This document shows, piece by piece, positions 46,196-54,437 of a DNA stretch of 64,000 nucleotides. Position 1 is the stretch's first letter; the number at the start of each line of letters is the position of its first letter. The notes beneath the pieces were generated by a model. It worked only from the letters and a program-made list of their open reading frames with translations, was not told the DNA's origin and ran no database searches. Location of the stretch: the NCBI RefSeq assembly GCF_900205865.1, contig NZ_LT906662.1, positions 1,873,411 to 1,937,410 on the forward strand, given 5' to 3'. This stretch comes from Thermoanaerobacterium sp. RBIITD. Its GTDB lineage: Bacteria; Bacillota; Thermoanaerobacteria; Thermoanaerobacterales; Thermoanaerobacteraceae. Both the position numbers and the translations under genes were made by a program.

Positions 46196-47335
46196 TCACC
46201 TCATTGATTCTGCTATTTTTATAAGCTCGTCTGGTGAAATATTGTTTCCACTGAACAAATATATTACACCATTATTATTTAACGCAAGATTTGAATATAC
46301 TTCTAAAATATCGGAACCTTGGAATTTTTTTGATATTACAATTCCTTTACTGCCGTTTATAGTAACGTCTTTTATATCATCTGTATCTGACACAGGAAAT
46401 GGTATTGTGGTTTTCCAGTCTTTTATGCTGGCTATTTGATTTCGAATGTCGTCTGGAATGAATGGCATGTTGATGACGGCATCTCTGACTTTTTCAATAT
46501 CGACACCTTCAGGTACGATTATTTCAGGGGTTTTCATTATATCAAGTCCGTAGCTTATATTTTTTGGAGAATCTGATTCATTTTTATCTGTAGAAGATAT
46601 ATGCACACTATTGCCTAAAATTATTTTAAATGTCTTTTCATTTAAGTTCTCTGGCAGCAGCTTATTTCCTCCAAATGTCTTTATTAGATTATTTATCTTA
46701 TCTACATTTAATTTAAATTCAACAGTTTGACCTTTTTCCACATAAATGCTGTCTCTTATTTTGAAGCTGTCCACATCTTGAGGGATTTTAAAATTGTAGC
46801 CAACATAAGATTTTATTTCATTTAAATTGTCTTTATTAAATTCCTTAGAATTATCACCACCAATTACTTTTATATCACCGTATTGTTTTAAGTCGATATC
46901 CTTATTTCCAGTCTGATAAAATTTATTTTTGATATTTTGTATATCATCAGGTGTTATTGTGACAGTTTTAAAGTTGTTGAGTCTAAATAGGCTCAATATC
47001 TCTGCTTCTACTTTTTGTATAGGTGGCAATGCTATAGATGCTGTGATTACAGCTACCGCAGCGGCTGCTGCCACATACTTTTTGTATTTTTTAAACATAT
47101 AGAATACACCTCTTTCTTCTTTATTGATCTTTTTATTCAGATTTTGCCATGCTTCATTGAGATCGATAGAACTTGTTTTTAAGGCTTTATCTAAAAAGCT
47201 ATTTAAATTTTTAAGCTCATTAAGCTTACTTGAACACTTTTTGCACGTATCAAGATGCTTTTTTATCTGTTCTTTTAGTGAATCATCTATTTCACCGTCT
47301 AAGTATGATTGCAGTGTCCCTTCATCGAAGCACAT
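46196..47335 (-). CDS. Zinc-finger transmembrane anti-sigma factor
   Basis: A 379-residue protein. Residues 1-40 form a zf-HC2-type anti-sigma domain (LQSYLDGEIDDSLKEQIKKHLDTCKKCSSKL) with the H...CxxC zinc ligands. One membrane helix (YVAAAAAVAVITASIALPPI) is at about residues 90-110, then an outside domain shared with the protein at 41813-42739. It would hold the ECF sigma factor encoded just upstream (3 bp gap) until an envelope signal arrives. Confidence 0.87.
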   Translation of the reverse strand: MCFDEGTLQSYLDGEIDDSLKEQIKKHLDTCKKCSSKLNELKNLNSFLDKALKTSSIDLNEAWQNLNKKINKEERGVFYMFKKYKKYVAAAAAVAVITASIALPPIQKVEAEILSLFRLNNFKTVTITPDDIQNIKNKFYQTGNKDIDLKQYGDIKVIGGDNSKEFNKDNLNEIKSYVGYNFKIPQDVDSFKIRDSIYVEKGQTVEFKLNVDKINNLIKTFGGNKLLPENLNEKTFKIILGNSVHISSTDKNESDSPKNISYGLDIMKTPEIIVPEGVDIEKVRDAVINMPFIPDDIRNQIASIKDWKTTIPFPVSDTDDIKDVTINGSKGIVISKKFQGSDILEVYSNLALNNNGVIYLFSGNNISPDELIKIAESMR

Positions 47336-47338
47336 GTG

Positions 47339-47842
47339 CTACACCCCCTTTTCATAAAGCTCTTTAAATTTTTTGTGTGCTCTTGCTATTGTTGTTCCGA
47401 CAGATGATTTTTTTATTCCAAGCGATATGGAAATTTCCTCGTAATTGTATCCTGAGTGTTTCAGCACGAGACAAAGCATATCTCGTCTATCCATTTTAGA
47501 CAAAACTTTTCTAACTTTGTCTATCTCTATTTTTTCAATTGCTATGTCCTCAGGTGATATAAAATCGCCATTAAACTGAGATACTTTTAATTCCCTTGAT
47601 TTAAGGTTTTTTTCTGAGCGGATGAAGTTTAGTGCTTGATTAATAGCCACTTTCGATAACCAGCCTCCTATATTTTCATCATTGTGGGGAGGGTTTTTAA
47701 TCAATTTGATGAAGACTTCCTGCGCAATGTCTTGTGCTTTATCTTCATCGTTTATAATAAGAGCTATTTGTCGATAGATCTTACTGTAGTATTTTTCAAA
47801 GATATCTTTGAATGAATCTGGTATTTTGAACACCTCCCACAT
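47339..47842 (-). CDS. ECF-type RNA polymerase sigma factor
   Basis: A sigma factor of about 168 residues. Region 2 (FEKYYSKIYRQIALIINDEDKAQDIAQEVFIKLIKNP; GWLSKVAINQALNFIRSEK) and region 4 (MDRRDMLCLVLKHSGYNYEEISISLGIKKSSVGTTIARAHKKFKELYE) are clear. The start is uncertain. The ATG at 47842 contains the ribosome site GGGAGG within its own codons, so translation may really begin a few codons later (VFKIPDSF or an ATA codon). It heads an operon with its anti-sigma factor and an ABC exporter. Confidence 0.88.
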   Translation of the reverse strand: MWEVFKIPDSFKDIFEKYYSKIYRQIALIINDEDKAQDIAQEVFIKLIKNPPHNDENIGGWLSKVAINQALNFIRSEKNLKSRELKVSQFNGDFISPEDIAIEKIEIDKVRKVLSKMDRRDMLCLVLKHSGYNYEEISISLGIKKSSVGTTIARAHKKFKELYEKGV

Positions 47843-48151
47843 GAGACTTACATAATATAAACACATCTGAACCGTATTTTGTGACATAAAAAATTAGTAC
47901 TTTTGGACAGTTGACAAATTTATGTAATAGTCTATTATAATTATTAAGAGAATTACCGGTAAGCTCTCGGGCATCAAAAGTAAAGCCTAACAATGCATTA
48001 AAGATTTAAGAAAACCTTCAAAATACAATGATTATAATACTTGCAATTTGATTTTCAAAATGTGTTTTTGCGCGATAAGTATAGAGCTTTATAGTCTAAA
48101 TGCGTGTACCATAAAATTTTGGATGTCAATAAAAATTTAGGAGGTTTTTTT

Positions 48152-49180
48152 ATGAAGCATTTTTTTATAAAACTATTAGCGGTTATTTGTACTATAGTGC
48201 TTATAATTAGCTCGAATTTATCAGCGTTTGCGAGCGAAAATAAAACACAAAATGTGGAGCAATTGCCTACATCAATGTTAAACTTTGATACGGATACTAC
48301 TGCTAAATTTAAATTTGAATTATCAGAAGTAAGTGACAATGCTCAGCTTTCAAAAGGTGTAAACATTGAGACTATAAAGAAAGGACTTCAAATTGCGGTA
48401 AACTCTAAAAATGAAATGAATAGTGTTGTGTCTCAAGCTTTAACAGATCCGTATGAACCAAACAATAATTCTGACAGTGCTAAATCCATTTCATATAACC
48501 AGTATATACTTGCAAATATTGATACCGTAGGCGATGAGGACTGGTATAAGATATATTTGAATGCTAGTTCTGATCCTAATCAAATAGTTGCATTTTTACT
48601 TAAAGATATTCCTGCTGGCTGTGATTATGATTTATATGTATTCGATCCTAATTTCAATTATGCAGCGTCACAAAATTCTGGTAATAGCGATGAAAGGATA
48701 TATATACAGGTACAAACAACAGGAACATGGTATGTTGTCGTAGTACCTTATAGTGGATACGATGACAATGCGAATTATAAACTTTTTGTAGGAGATGCAT
48801 GGCAGAACGGGACAACAGGATGGAGGTCAACAAATATGACATTTAATTTTACATCTAGTAATGTAGGTACAATTTTACCATATCAGATATTTGATTTAAG
48901 CAATGACACAAGTATCCCAGACACAGCCGTAGTACAGTATATACAGATCGATAGTACTGGTGTTGGAAGTTGGTCAGGACAGCATAAATACATTTATTCA
49001 CCACAGACACGAGTTCGATATGAAACTTATCCAGGATTGGATTATGTTCTAAATATTCCTGAAAATACTTTATCTGTAAAACAACAATGGGGTATTTCAA
49101 CTGGAATAGAACATCTTTTTACTCCAACCGCAAAATGGACTCCGAATATTTATTTCGCGTATAAATATATTATTCAATGA
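48152..49180 (+). CDS. Secreted protein with a PPC (pre-peptidase C-terminal) domain
   Basis: A protein of about 342 residues. The start is the ATG at 48152 after AGGAGG (48139-48144). Signal peptide FFIKLLAVICTIVLIISSNLSAFAS. Residues about 105-205 hold a PPC-type beta-sandwich (DPYEPNNNSDSAKSISYNQYI, DEDWYKIYL, GCDYDLYVFDPNF, GTWYVVVVPYSGYD). The C-terminal part (TSSNVGTILPYQIFDL...YVLNIPENTLSVKQQWGIST) is not recognised. No protease domain is present, so the PPC domain may act as a carbohydrate or protein binding module. The region 47888-48151 upstream shows no other gene. Confidence 0.78.
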   Translation: MKHFFIKLLAVICTIVLIISSNLSAFASENKTQNVEQLPTSMLNFDTDTTAKFKFELSEVSDNAQLSKGVNIETIKKGLQIAVNSKNEMNSVVSQALTDPYEPNNNSDSAKSISYNQYILANIDTVGDEDWYKIYLNASSDPNQIVAFLLKDIPAGCDYDLYVFDPNFNYAASQNSGNSDERIYIQVQTTGTWYVVVVPYSGYDDNANYKLFVGDAWQNGTTGWRSTNMTFNFTSSNVGTILPYQIFDLSNDTSIPDTAVVQYIQIDSTGVGSWSGQHKYIYSPQTRVRYETYPGLDYVLNIPENTLSVKQQWGISTGIEHLFTPTAKWTPNIYFAYKYIIQ

Positions 49181-49341
49181 CAGTGTAGGTATTTACGCTA
49201 ATGTGCCGATATATAAAATGCGGTGTAAATCGTACTAAAATATAAAAAATCAAATGAAAACAAAATATATTTGTGTAAGATGAGGATATGTTGTTTAAAT
49301 AATAGGGTATATCCCCTTTAAAAAATATGGAGGTGAATGTT

Positions 49342-50070
49342 TTGAGAGTAGAAGCTTATAATACGTATGCATCAATAATTTACCAAGGCAATAAAGTTAA
49401 CAAAAGAATGCCTAACTTTGCGCCACAAGACAGTTTATATGCAGAGAGTCTAAACGACGAATCTAAACAGCTTAAAAATGTATATTACGACGTGAGTGAA
49501 TTTAACCCTTTGAATTTTTTAGGTACAACATACACAAATTCAAAAGCTATTGAATCAGCACAAGTTCAAGAAAATTCTATTAACTTAACACCCGGAACCA
49601 CAGTAAGCCTTGGTGAATATTCTGGGCAGGATGTTGTATTGCATGTTGGTGATAGTTCTATTAGCATGTTTTGGGGTTCAAATCCGATAGGCAGTGATTA
49701 TAGCAAAAGAATCACGGATTATATAAATCAGATGATAAATTATGCTGTTGATAAATACGGATTCCCTGACATGTCAAAATTAACGAAAGAACAAGTCGCT
49801 CAACTTTGGAAAGTTGAAAAGAATCAACAAAATGTTATATATAAATTAGGGGGACCAGAAGAATATGATTATTTAACCAAAATAGGCGGTGCAGTAGACT
49901 GCTTAATACGTGTAGCGAATGGCCAAATGCCAATGGCTTCGTTAAGTCATGACGTGTATGAAAAAATCAAAACAGGTTTGGATAAAATGGGGATAGATAC
50001 TTCAAGACCATTTTATGTTAATGGACAGAAATTTGTATTTTCAGATGACGGAGTTTTGAGATATGCTTAA
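49342..50070 (+). CDS. Conserved-looking protein of unknown function
   Basis: A protein of about 242 residues. I choose the TTG at 49342 (GGAGG 49329-49333, 8 nt upstream). It has no signal peptide or membrane helix. The N-terminus RVEAYNTYASIIYQGNKVNKR resembles the start of short flagellar or secretion-adaptor proteins. The middle (LTPGTTVSLGEYSGQDVVLHVG) is beta-rich, and a helical part (DYINQMINYAVDKYGFPDMSKLTKEQVAQLWKVE) follows. I do not recognise the family. It stands alone between two intergenic regions and ends at a strong terminator. Confidence 0.55.
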   Translation: MRVEAYNTYASIIYQGNKVNKRMPNFAPQDSLYAESLNDESKQLKNVYYDVSEFNPLNFLGTTYTNSKAIESAQVQENSINLTPGTTVSLGEYSGQDVVLHVGDSSISMFWGSNPIGSDYSKRITDYINQMINYAVDKYGFPDMSKLTKEQVAQLWKVEKNQQNVIYKLGGPEEYDYLTKIGGAVDCLIRVANGQMPMASLSHDVYEKIKTGLDKMGIDTSRPFYVNGQKFVFSDDGVLRYA

Positions 50071-50081
50071 CATATACTTTG

Positions 50082-50118
50082 TAGGAAAAGCCTGACGGAT
50101 GCCGTTGGGCTTTTTTTA
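50082..50118 (+). terminator. Intrinsic terminator
   Basis: AAAAGCCTGACGG pairs imperfectly with CCGTTGGGCTTTTTTT; strong T-run. Confidence 0.85.
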
Positions 50119-50208
50119 TCACTACAAACACTATCCCCTACCCAAACATATAATGTATTGTACTTCTATTTGTAATATGTTCTTTTTAAATTTGCCTATA
50201 TTATATCA

Positions 50209-51576
50209 TTAATTGTTTAAGCTGTGAAGTGGTGCAGGGATTCTTCCGCCTCTTTCTATGAAATCTTTCGGTGAGAAGCTGTTTACTTTCATAACAGGTG
50301 CATGGCCTAAAAGACCGCCAAATTCTACGTGGTCACCTTCTTTTTTGCCGGGAGCTGGAATGATTCTTACAGCAGTCGTCTTCTTGTTTATCATGCCTAT
50401 TGCCATTTCGTCGGCTATTATGGCTGATATGGTCTCGTAAGGTGTGTCTCCCGGAATTGCGATCATGTCAAGGCCTACAGAGCATACACATGTCATGGCT
50501 TCTAGTTTTTCTAGTGATAAGGCACCCGCTTCAACAGCGTCTATCATTCCAGCGTCTTCACTTACAGGTATGAATGCACCGCTTAAGCCTCCAACGTATG
50601 ATGATGCCATGACACCGCCTTTTTTTACAGCGTCGTTTAAAAGGGCTAGTGCTGCTGTAGTTCCATGTGAACCGCATTTTGAAAGCCCCATTGACTCAAG
50701 TATGTTTGCTATGCTGTCACCTATTTCTGGAGTCGGAGCCAAAGATAAGTCAAGTATTCCAAATGATGTACCTAGTCGCTCTGCAGCAAGACGTCCTATG
50801 AGTTCACCAGCACGCGTTATTTTGAAAGATGTCTTCTTGATTGTTTCAGATATTTGACCGAAATCTGATTTTTTGTCAAGCTTTGATAATGCCGCGAGAA
50901 CTACACCTGGTCCGCTAACACCGACATTTATGACACATTCTCCTTCGCCGACGCCGTGAAATGCTCCTGCCATAAAGGGGTTATCTTCAGGTGCATTGCA
51001 GAACACAACGAGCTTGGCAGCACCTATACCGTCATTTTCTTTTGTAAGCTCTGCTGTGTCTTTTATTATTTTTCCCATTAAAGCTACTGCATCCATGTTT
51101 ATGCCTGCTTTAGTCGTCGCAAGGTTTACAGATGAACACACTCTTTCAGTTGATGAAAGTGCTTTTGGTATCGAATTAATAAGATTTATATCACCATTTG
51201 TAAAGCCCTTGTGTACAAGTGCTGAATAGCCTCCAATGAAATTTACACCAACAGCTTTAGCAGCAAAATCAAGCGATGCTGCTACTTTAACAAAATCATC
51301 GGTTGATTTAAGACTTTCTGCCACAATTGCTATAGGTGTAACAGATATACGCTTATTAACAATAGGGATACCGAACTCGGATTCAAGGTCTTCCGCTACT
51401 TTAACTAAATTTTCTGCTCTTTTTGTCACTTTATCATAAATTTTTCTTGATATGGTATTGGCGTCATTGCCCGTACAATCTCTCAAACTAATTCCCATCG
51501 TTATTGTCCTTATATCGAGCTTTTCTGATTGAACCATTCGGATGGTTTCTTTTATTTCGTCAAATGCAAATCCCAA
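50209..51576 (-). CDS. UPF0210 (DUF711) family protein
   Basis: A 455-residue cytosolic protein matching the UPF0210/DUF711 family along its length: [24 protein letters not shown], then [36 protein letters not shown] and [34 protein letters not shown]. The family is structurally related to pyruvate formate-lyase barrels but lacks a glycyl-radical domain; its reaction is not known to me. It is encoded just after an ACT-domain gene, an arrangement widely conserved in Firmicutes. Confidence 0.9.
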   Translation of the reverse strand: MGFAFDEIKETIRMVQSEKLDIRTITMGISLRDCTGNDANTISRKIYDKVTKRAENLVKVAEDLESEFGIPIVNKRISVTPIAIVAESLKSTDDFVKVAASLDFAAKAVGVNFIGGYSALVHKGFTNGDINLINSIPKALSSTERVCSSVNLATTKAGINMDAVALMGKIIKDTAELTKENDGIGAAKLVVFCNAPEDNPFMAGAFHGVGEGECVINVGVSGPGVVLAALSKLDKKSDFGQISETIKKTSFKITRAGELIGRLAAERLGTSFGILDLSLAPTPEIGDSIANILESMGLSKCGSHGTTAALALLNDAVKKGGVMASSYVGGLSGAFIPVSEDAGMIDAVEAGALSLEKLEAMTCVCSVGLDMIAIPGDTPYETISAIIADEMAIGMINKKTTAVRIIPAPGKKEGDHVEFGGLLGHAPVMKVNSFSPKDFIERGGRIPAPLHSLNN

Positions 51577-51652
51577 ATTATATCATCCCTTTCAAAACAC
51601 GTCATATGTATTGCATTGTGTTAAGAATTCGATTTATCAAATCCTTTTTACA

Positions 51653-51931
51653 TCAAAGTCTATGCATAGCTCTAAAGATATCTTCTTTCTGGATATCGAT
51701 CTTAACTCCCATCTCTTCGCCGAGCTTATTAAGATTCTGTTTTAGAATACCAAATTCTTTTGTTGACTTTCTTAAATCAACTATCATTATCATAGTAAAA
51801 ATATCCTTCAAAATTGTCTGGCTAATATCGAGGATATTTACATTGCTTTCTGCTAATAATTTCGAAACAGAATAGATTATTCCAACTCTGTCAACGCCAA
51901 TAACGGATATTATAGCCTTTTGTACATCCAT
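51653..51931 (-). CDS. ACT-domain protein, UPF0237 family
   Basis: A 92-residue ACT-domain protein (KAIISVIGVDRVGIIYSVSKLLAESNVNILDISQTIL). ACT domains bind small molecules, often amino acids, and regulate enzymes. It is the partner of the UPF0210 gene 76 bp downstream and may be its regulatory subunit. The intergenic stretch 51932-52138 shows no other gene. Confidence 0.9.
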   Translation of the reverse strand: MDVQKAIISVIGVDRVGIIYSVSKLLAESNVNILDISQTILKDIFTMIMIVDLRKSTKEFGILKQNLNKLGEEMGVKIDIQKEDIFRAMHRL

Positions 51932-52138
51932 GTAGAAACACTCCCTTCATATTTGTACATAGTATACTATATGATGAACATGTATGCAATACATAAAACT
52001 ATGATTTTAATAATGAGTGTAATATAATTAATAATGGTGTCTTAGTAAAACAAAAGACTTTTTTCATTCTATAATTTTGTTATTTATTTTATACATAATA
52101 AAAAAAGAAAAATAAAAGAGATAAGAATTGGAGGTTAA

Positions 52139-53080
52139 ATGATGAGGCTTAAAAATTACATTCCGTATTTATCAGCTATTACGACATCAACAATATTTGG
52201 ATTTTCTTTTATGTTTACATCTATCGGGCTTCAAATTGTAAAACCGATGGACTTAATTGCATACAGATTTTTAGCGGCTGCTATTGTAATGACTGTTTTA
52301 TGGGCGATGAGGCTTATTAAATTAGATTACAAAGGAAAAAATTTGACATCTGTAGTATTGCTGTCACTATGCGAGCCGGTAATTTATTTTATATTTGAGA
52401 CATATGGCATAAAAAACACTACATCATCACAATCGGGATTAATGATAGCATTGATACCTGTTGTTGTGACAATATTTGCTGCAATTTTTCTGAAAGAACG
52501 ACCGTCTATTTATCAGGTATTATTTATTATTTTATCTGTTTTAGGTGTTGCTATTATTGTTTTATTGAATGGTATGGAAGGTGGCAATTCAAAATTAATT
52601 GGATTTGTATATTTATTGGGTGCGGTTTTATCAGCAGGGTTTTACAGCATATTGTCGAGAAAATCCTCAAAAAACTTTACACCAATTGAGATAACCTTTG
52701 TCATGATGTGGTTCGGTGCAATATCTTTCAATGTAATTGATATTGCGGAAAGAATTGTAAATAACAGTATTGATCATTATTTTATTGATATAGCTAATTA
52801 CAATGTATATATTCCAGTATTATACCTTGGTGTAGCATCATCAGTTATTGCATACATATTAAATAATTTTGCTCTATCAAAGCTTCCGGCAAGTCAGGCA
52901 ACGGTTTTTGCAAATCTTACAACGGTTATATCTGTTATCGCAGGAGTCTTTATAAGGCATGAAAGCTTCTACTGGTTTCACATACTTGGCGGCATAATGA
53001 TACTAATCGGTGTATGGGGTACAAACTATTACAGTAAAAAAGTTGAGACAGGGATGAATTATTCTTTCAGTTTCAAATGA
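52139..53080 (+). CDS. EamA/DMT-family transporter
   Basis: A 313-residue membrane protein with ten predicted helices in two EamA repeats (first about residues 8-140, second about 155-300). Typical segments are YRFLAAAIVMTVLWAMRL, TSSQSGLMIALIPVVVTIFAAIFLKERPSIYQ and LYLGVASSVIAYILNNFALSKLPASQATVFANLTTVISVIAGV. These transporters usually export amino acids or nucleosides. GGAGG precedes the ATG pair at 52139/52142. The substrate is not deducible. Confidence 0.88.
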   Translation: MMRLKNYIPYLSAITTSTIFGFSFMFTSIGLQIVKPMDLIAYRFLAAAIVMTVLWAMRLIKLDYKGKNLTSVVLLSLCEPVIYFIFETYGIKNTTSSQSGLMIALIPVVVTIFAAIFLKERPSIYQVLFIILSVLGVAIIVLLNGMEGGNSKLIGFVYLLGAVLSAGFYSILSRKSSKNFTPIEITFVMMWFGAISFNVIDIAERIVNNSIDHYFIDIANYNVYIPVLYLGVASSVIAYILNNFALSKLPASQATVFANLTTVISVIAGVFIRHESFYWFHILGGIMILIGVWGTNYYSKKVETGMNYSFSFK

Positions 53081-53106
53081 ATAGCTATTCCTGTCCAACA
53101 TTTATA

Positions 53107-53412
53107 CTAATCCTGGATTACGTTGGTAGCCCCACATTGTTCCATTGTCTCTCTAATTTTAGATAGTTCTTTTTTGGGAGCTTCTAATGTTACTAAAATG
53201 CCTGATTCTGCATCATCAAGATAAAAATCAGTATATGGCTTCCTTTCGCCGAAGCCTTCTCTTTCTGATTTAAGGTCTATTGTGTTGTCAACCATGAAGT
53301 CCATATCTTTTACTGCTATAATCATATCTTTTCTATCAAAGCCCATTTTTTTAAGCGTATCAACTAGTGCACTAGCTTGGTCTTGCCTTGGCAAAACAGC
53401 AGTGATCTTCAT
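53107..53412 (-). CDS. Small conserved protein of unknown function
   Basis: A 101-residue soluble protein. The start is the ATG at 53412 behind GGAGGTG. The N-terminal ITAVLPRQDQASALVDTLKKMGFDRKDMIIAV looks like a ferredoxin-like alpha/beta fold. ILVTLEAPKKELSKIRETMEQCGATNV at the end repeats that pattern, as in heat-induced stress YflT or DUF-type regulators of general stress. Family not certain. It is divergent from the methyltransferase operon. Confidence 0.6.
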   Translation of the reverse strand: MKITAVLPRQDQASALVDTLKKMGFDRKDMIIAVKDMDFMVDNTIDLKSEREGFGERKPYTDFYLDDAESGILVTLEAPKKELSKIRETMEQCGATNVIQD

Positions 53413-53515
53413 AAAAACACCTCCATTAGTAATATCCCACATTTAAATGTTTATTATAAATAAGATTCAAGCCAAATTTTTCATGTGTTATAAATGTTAA
53501 AAAAGATTTTTAATA

Positions 53516-53577
53516 TTTACATTAAATAATTTATGTGGTATACTTTTTGTAAAAGTACCACCCCTCCATATGGGGGT
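53516..53577 (+). promoter_or_regulatory. Promoter and GC-palindrome operator of the peptide/radical SAM operon
   Basis: TTTACA (53516-53521), exactly 17 bp, then TATACT (53539-53544), with an extended -10 TG at 53536-53537. Just downstream of the predicted start lies ACCCCTCCATATGGGGGT (53560-53577). It has a CCATATGG centre and C/G tracts, resembling operators of CsoR-type metal sensors. Confidence 0.65.
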
Positions 53578-53624
53578 TGTAATGCTTAAAATTGAAATAA
53601 AGAAATTTACAAGGCGGTGACTCA

Positions 53625-54254
53625 ATGAATATAAAAGAAAACATCATAAGTAGATATGAGAAATTAGCAAATGATGAAGATAATTTAAGTTGTGGCGGTA
53701 AAAATATCACACTTGCCGAATTAAAAGAAGGTGAGAATGTCCTTGACCTTGGCTGTGGAAGAGGGAACGACGTTTTAAATGCTGCACAAATAATTGGTGA
53801 AAATGGCGTTGCAGTAGGGCTTGATTTGACAAAAAAGATGATAGATGAAGCAGAAAAAAGTAGAATGAATCACAATATAAAAAATGCTGAATTTATCGTA
53901 GGTGATGTTGAAAACATACCACTTCCTGATGACAAATTTGATGCAGTCATAAGTGACTGTGTTATAAATCATGCAAAAGATAAAGAAAAAGTGTATAGAG
54001 AAATACATAGGGTATTAAAAGATGGTGGTAGATTTATCGTATCTGATGTTGTATCAATTGATAAACTTCCGGATGAAATAATAAATGATCCAAATGCATG
54101 GGCAGATTGCTTCGGTGGTGCGATACCTGAGGAAGATTATATTAAGGCGATCAAAAATGCCGGATTTAGAGAAGTTCAATATTTAAAAAGGCGCGAATAT
54201 AAAAAAGAAGGCTATCTTGTTGCAAGTATAACAATAAAAGGCATCAAAAAATAA
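53625..54254 (+). CDS. SAM-dependent methyltransferase, ArsM-like
   Basis: A 209-residue class I methyltransferase. SAM-binding motif I is VLDLGCGRGNDVLNAA (about 39-54) with the acidic loop GLDLTKKMIDEAE. The motif SDCVINHAKDKEKVYREIHRVLKDGGRFIVSDV and the later ADCFGGAIPEEDYIKAI match the arsenite methyltransferase family, whose members carry conserved cysteines at these sites. Cysteines here are at 23, 44, 112 and 162. ArsM transfers methyl groups to As(III) and needs a thiol reductant. First gene of the operon that also encodes a Cys-rich peptide, a radical SAM enzyme and a thioredoxin system. It could instead methylate another thiophilic substrate. Confidence 0.75.
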   Translation: MNIKENIISRYEKLANDEDNLSCGGKNITLAELKEGENVLDLGCGRGNDVLNAAQIIGENGVAVGLDLTKKMIDEAEKSRMNHNIKNAEFIVGDVENIPLPDDKFDAVISDCVINHAKDKEKVYREIHRVLKDGGRFIVSDVVSIDKLPDEIINDPNAWADCFGGAIPEEDYIKAIKNAGFREVQYLKRREYKKEGYLVASITIKGIKK

Positions 54255-54287
54255 AATTATTTTTGCTAATTAAAGGAGGTGATATGA

Positions 54288-54392
54288 ATGAAGGCAATTA
54301 CAAATAAAGCAGAAAACTGCTGTACGCAAAAGAATACTGTTGCACAGTGCTGCTCAAAATCTTCAAAGCTTGTAGTTGGCTGCCATGATTGA
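54288..54392 (+). CDS. Cysteine-rich 34-residue peptide, candidate RiPP precursor
   Basis: A short gene with a textbook AAAGGAGGTGAT site. The ATG at 54288 opens the Cys-rich frame; the ATG at 54284 gives only seven codons. The peptide has Cys at positions 11, 12, 21, 22 and 32, in a CC-x8-CC-x9-C pattern after a ten-residue N-terminus (MKAITNKAEN). No signal peptide. It sits directly before a radical SAM/SPASM gene, separated by a perfect hairpin. This is the usual layout of sactipeptide/ranthipeptide-like precursors and their maturases. Alternatives: a small metal-binding thiol peptide or metallothionein-like chaperone. I know no named family for it. Confidence 0.7.
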   Translation: MKAITNKAENCCTQKNTVAQCCSKSSKLVVGCHD

Positions 54393-54395
54393 AAG

Positions 54396-54418
54396 ATGCG
54401 GTAGATTATCTACCGCAT
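54396..54418 (+). other. Perfect hairpin between peptide and radical SAM genes
   Basis: ATGCGGTAGA (54396-54405), loop TTA, TCTACCGCAT (54409-54418). No T-run follows, and the radical SAM ribosome site (AAGGAG) starts 6 nt later. It could stabilise the upstream peptide mRNA or partially stop transcription, giving more peptide than enzyme. Confidence 0.6.
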
Positions 54419-54437
54419 AAATTAAGGAGTGATTTTA

